A stretch of 64,000 nucleotides of DNA from Vespa crabro (taxonomy: Eukaryota; Arthropoda; Insecta; Hymenoptera; Vespidae). The stretch lies in assembly GCF_910589235.1 (NCBI RefSeq), contig NC_060956.1:7427999-7491998 (forward strand), given 5' to 3'. The notes beneath the pieces were generated by a model. The model saw nothing but the letters and a program-made list of their open reading frames with translations, was not told the DNA's origin and ran no database searches. Below, piece after piece: positions 63,982 through 64,000 of this stretch; the first letter of the stretch is position 1; each line of letters opens with the position of its first letter. The translations under genes and the position numbers were made by a program.

Positions 63982-64000
63982 TAATAATAATAATAATAAT
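63936..64000. repeat. (AAT)n microsatellite, cut by the window end
   Basis: AAT units with one GAT variant, continuing to the last base. Confidence 0.95.

Larger units (their letters stand above)
62454..64000. other. Downstream flank
   Basis: Contains (AT)n at 62656-62692, a GC-richer purine patch at about 62990-63180, T/C-rich filler, (CT)n at 63655-63711 and an (AAT)n run at the window end. The 62990-63180 patch has an ATG (63135) opening 13 codons to a stop. It might belong to the promoter of a next gene but has no clear motif. Confidence 0.4.

Overview
This is eukaryotic nuclear DNA: AT-rich, with low gene density, GT-AG introns and very many microsatellites. Long (GA)n/(CT)n tracts dominate, followed by (AT)n, (AAT)n and poly-A/T. 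A possible mariner-type inverted-repeat element, arthropod-type TCAGTC initiator motifs and the general composition suggest an insect, perhaps an aculeate hymenopteran such as a wasp or bee. That placement is inference, because no ribosomal, mitochondrial or other marker gene is present. Most open frames in the window are translated microsatellites (runs of SLSL, RERE, YIYI, FFFF or NNNN) and are not genes.

One gene is well supported, on the + strand. Three exons join without breaking frame: coding exon 1 (22411-22513), exon 2 (58110-58312) and terminal exon 3 (60576-62243). Together they encode 657 residues. The junctions (phase 1, then phase 0) rebuild a pleckstrin-homology (PH) domain at about residues 35-123 that is not visible in any single frame. 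Behind it lies a long, probably disordered, Arg/Ser/Asn-rich tail with a charged helix, a poly-Asn tract, an SxIP-type motif and two duplicated short motifs. Parts of the tail faintly recall the N-terminal region of supervillins, but the family is not settled. Intron 1 is about 35.6 kb and intron 2 about 2.3 kb. A GC-richer block at 20860-21130 is the likely promoter. The leader before the start codon carries strong G-rich tracts.

Region by region: 1-3900 is repeat-rich with no gene. 3930-4330 is a CpG-rich promoter-like island, possibly firing leftward, with a near-consensus ecdysone-response palindrome about 0.5 kb away. 6151-6282 is a short TA-flanked inverted-repeat element. 7.0-7.5 kb and 8.3-9.0 kb hold degenerate tandem repeats. 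9.2-9.55 kb has paired CRE sites followed by a consensus splice donor. 9.6-20.8 kb has no recognisable gene. 20.9-22.5 kb holds the promoter, leader and exon 1 of the PH gene. 22.5-58.1 kb is intron 1, with microsatellites, tandem repeats, a 283-bp inverted-repeat element and a few weak antisense exon candidates. 58.1-62.45 kb holds exons 2 and 3 and the polyadenylation signals. 62.5-64.0 kb is a repeat-rich downstream flank.

I found no CRISPR array, operon, tRNA, rRNA or clearly new multi-gene system. The main results are the reconstructed split PH-domain gene, two unannotated inverted-repeat elements, five degenerate tandem-repeat blocks and several candidate regulatory sites.
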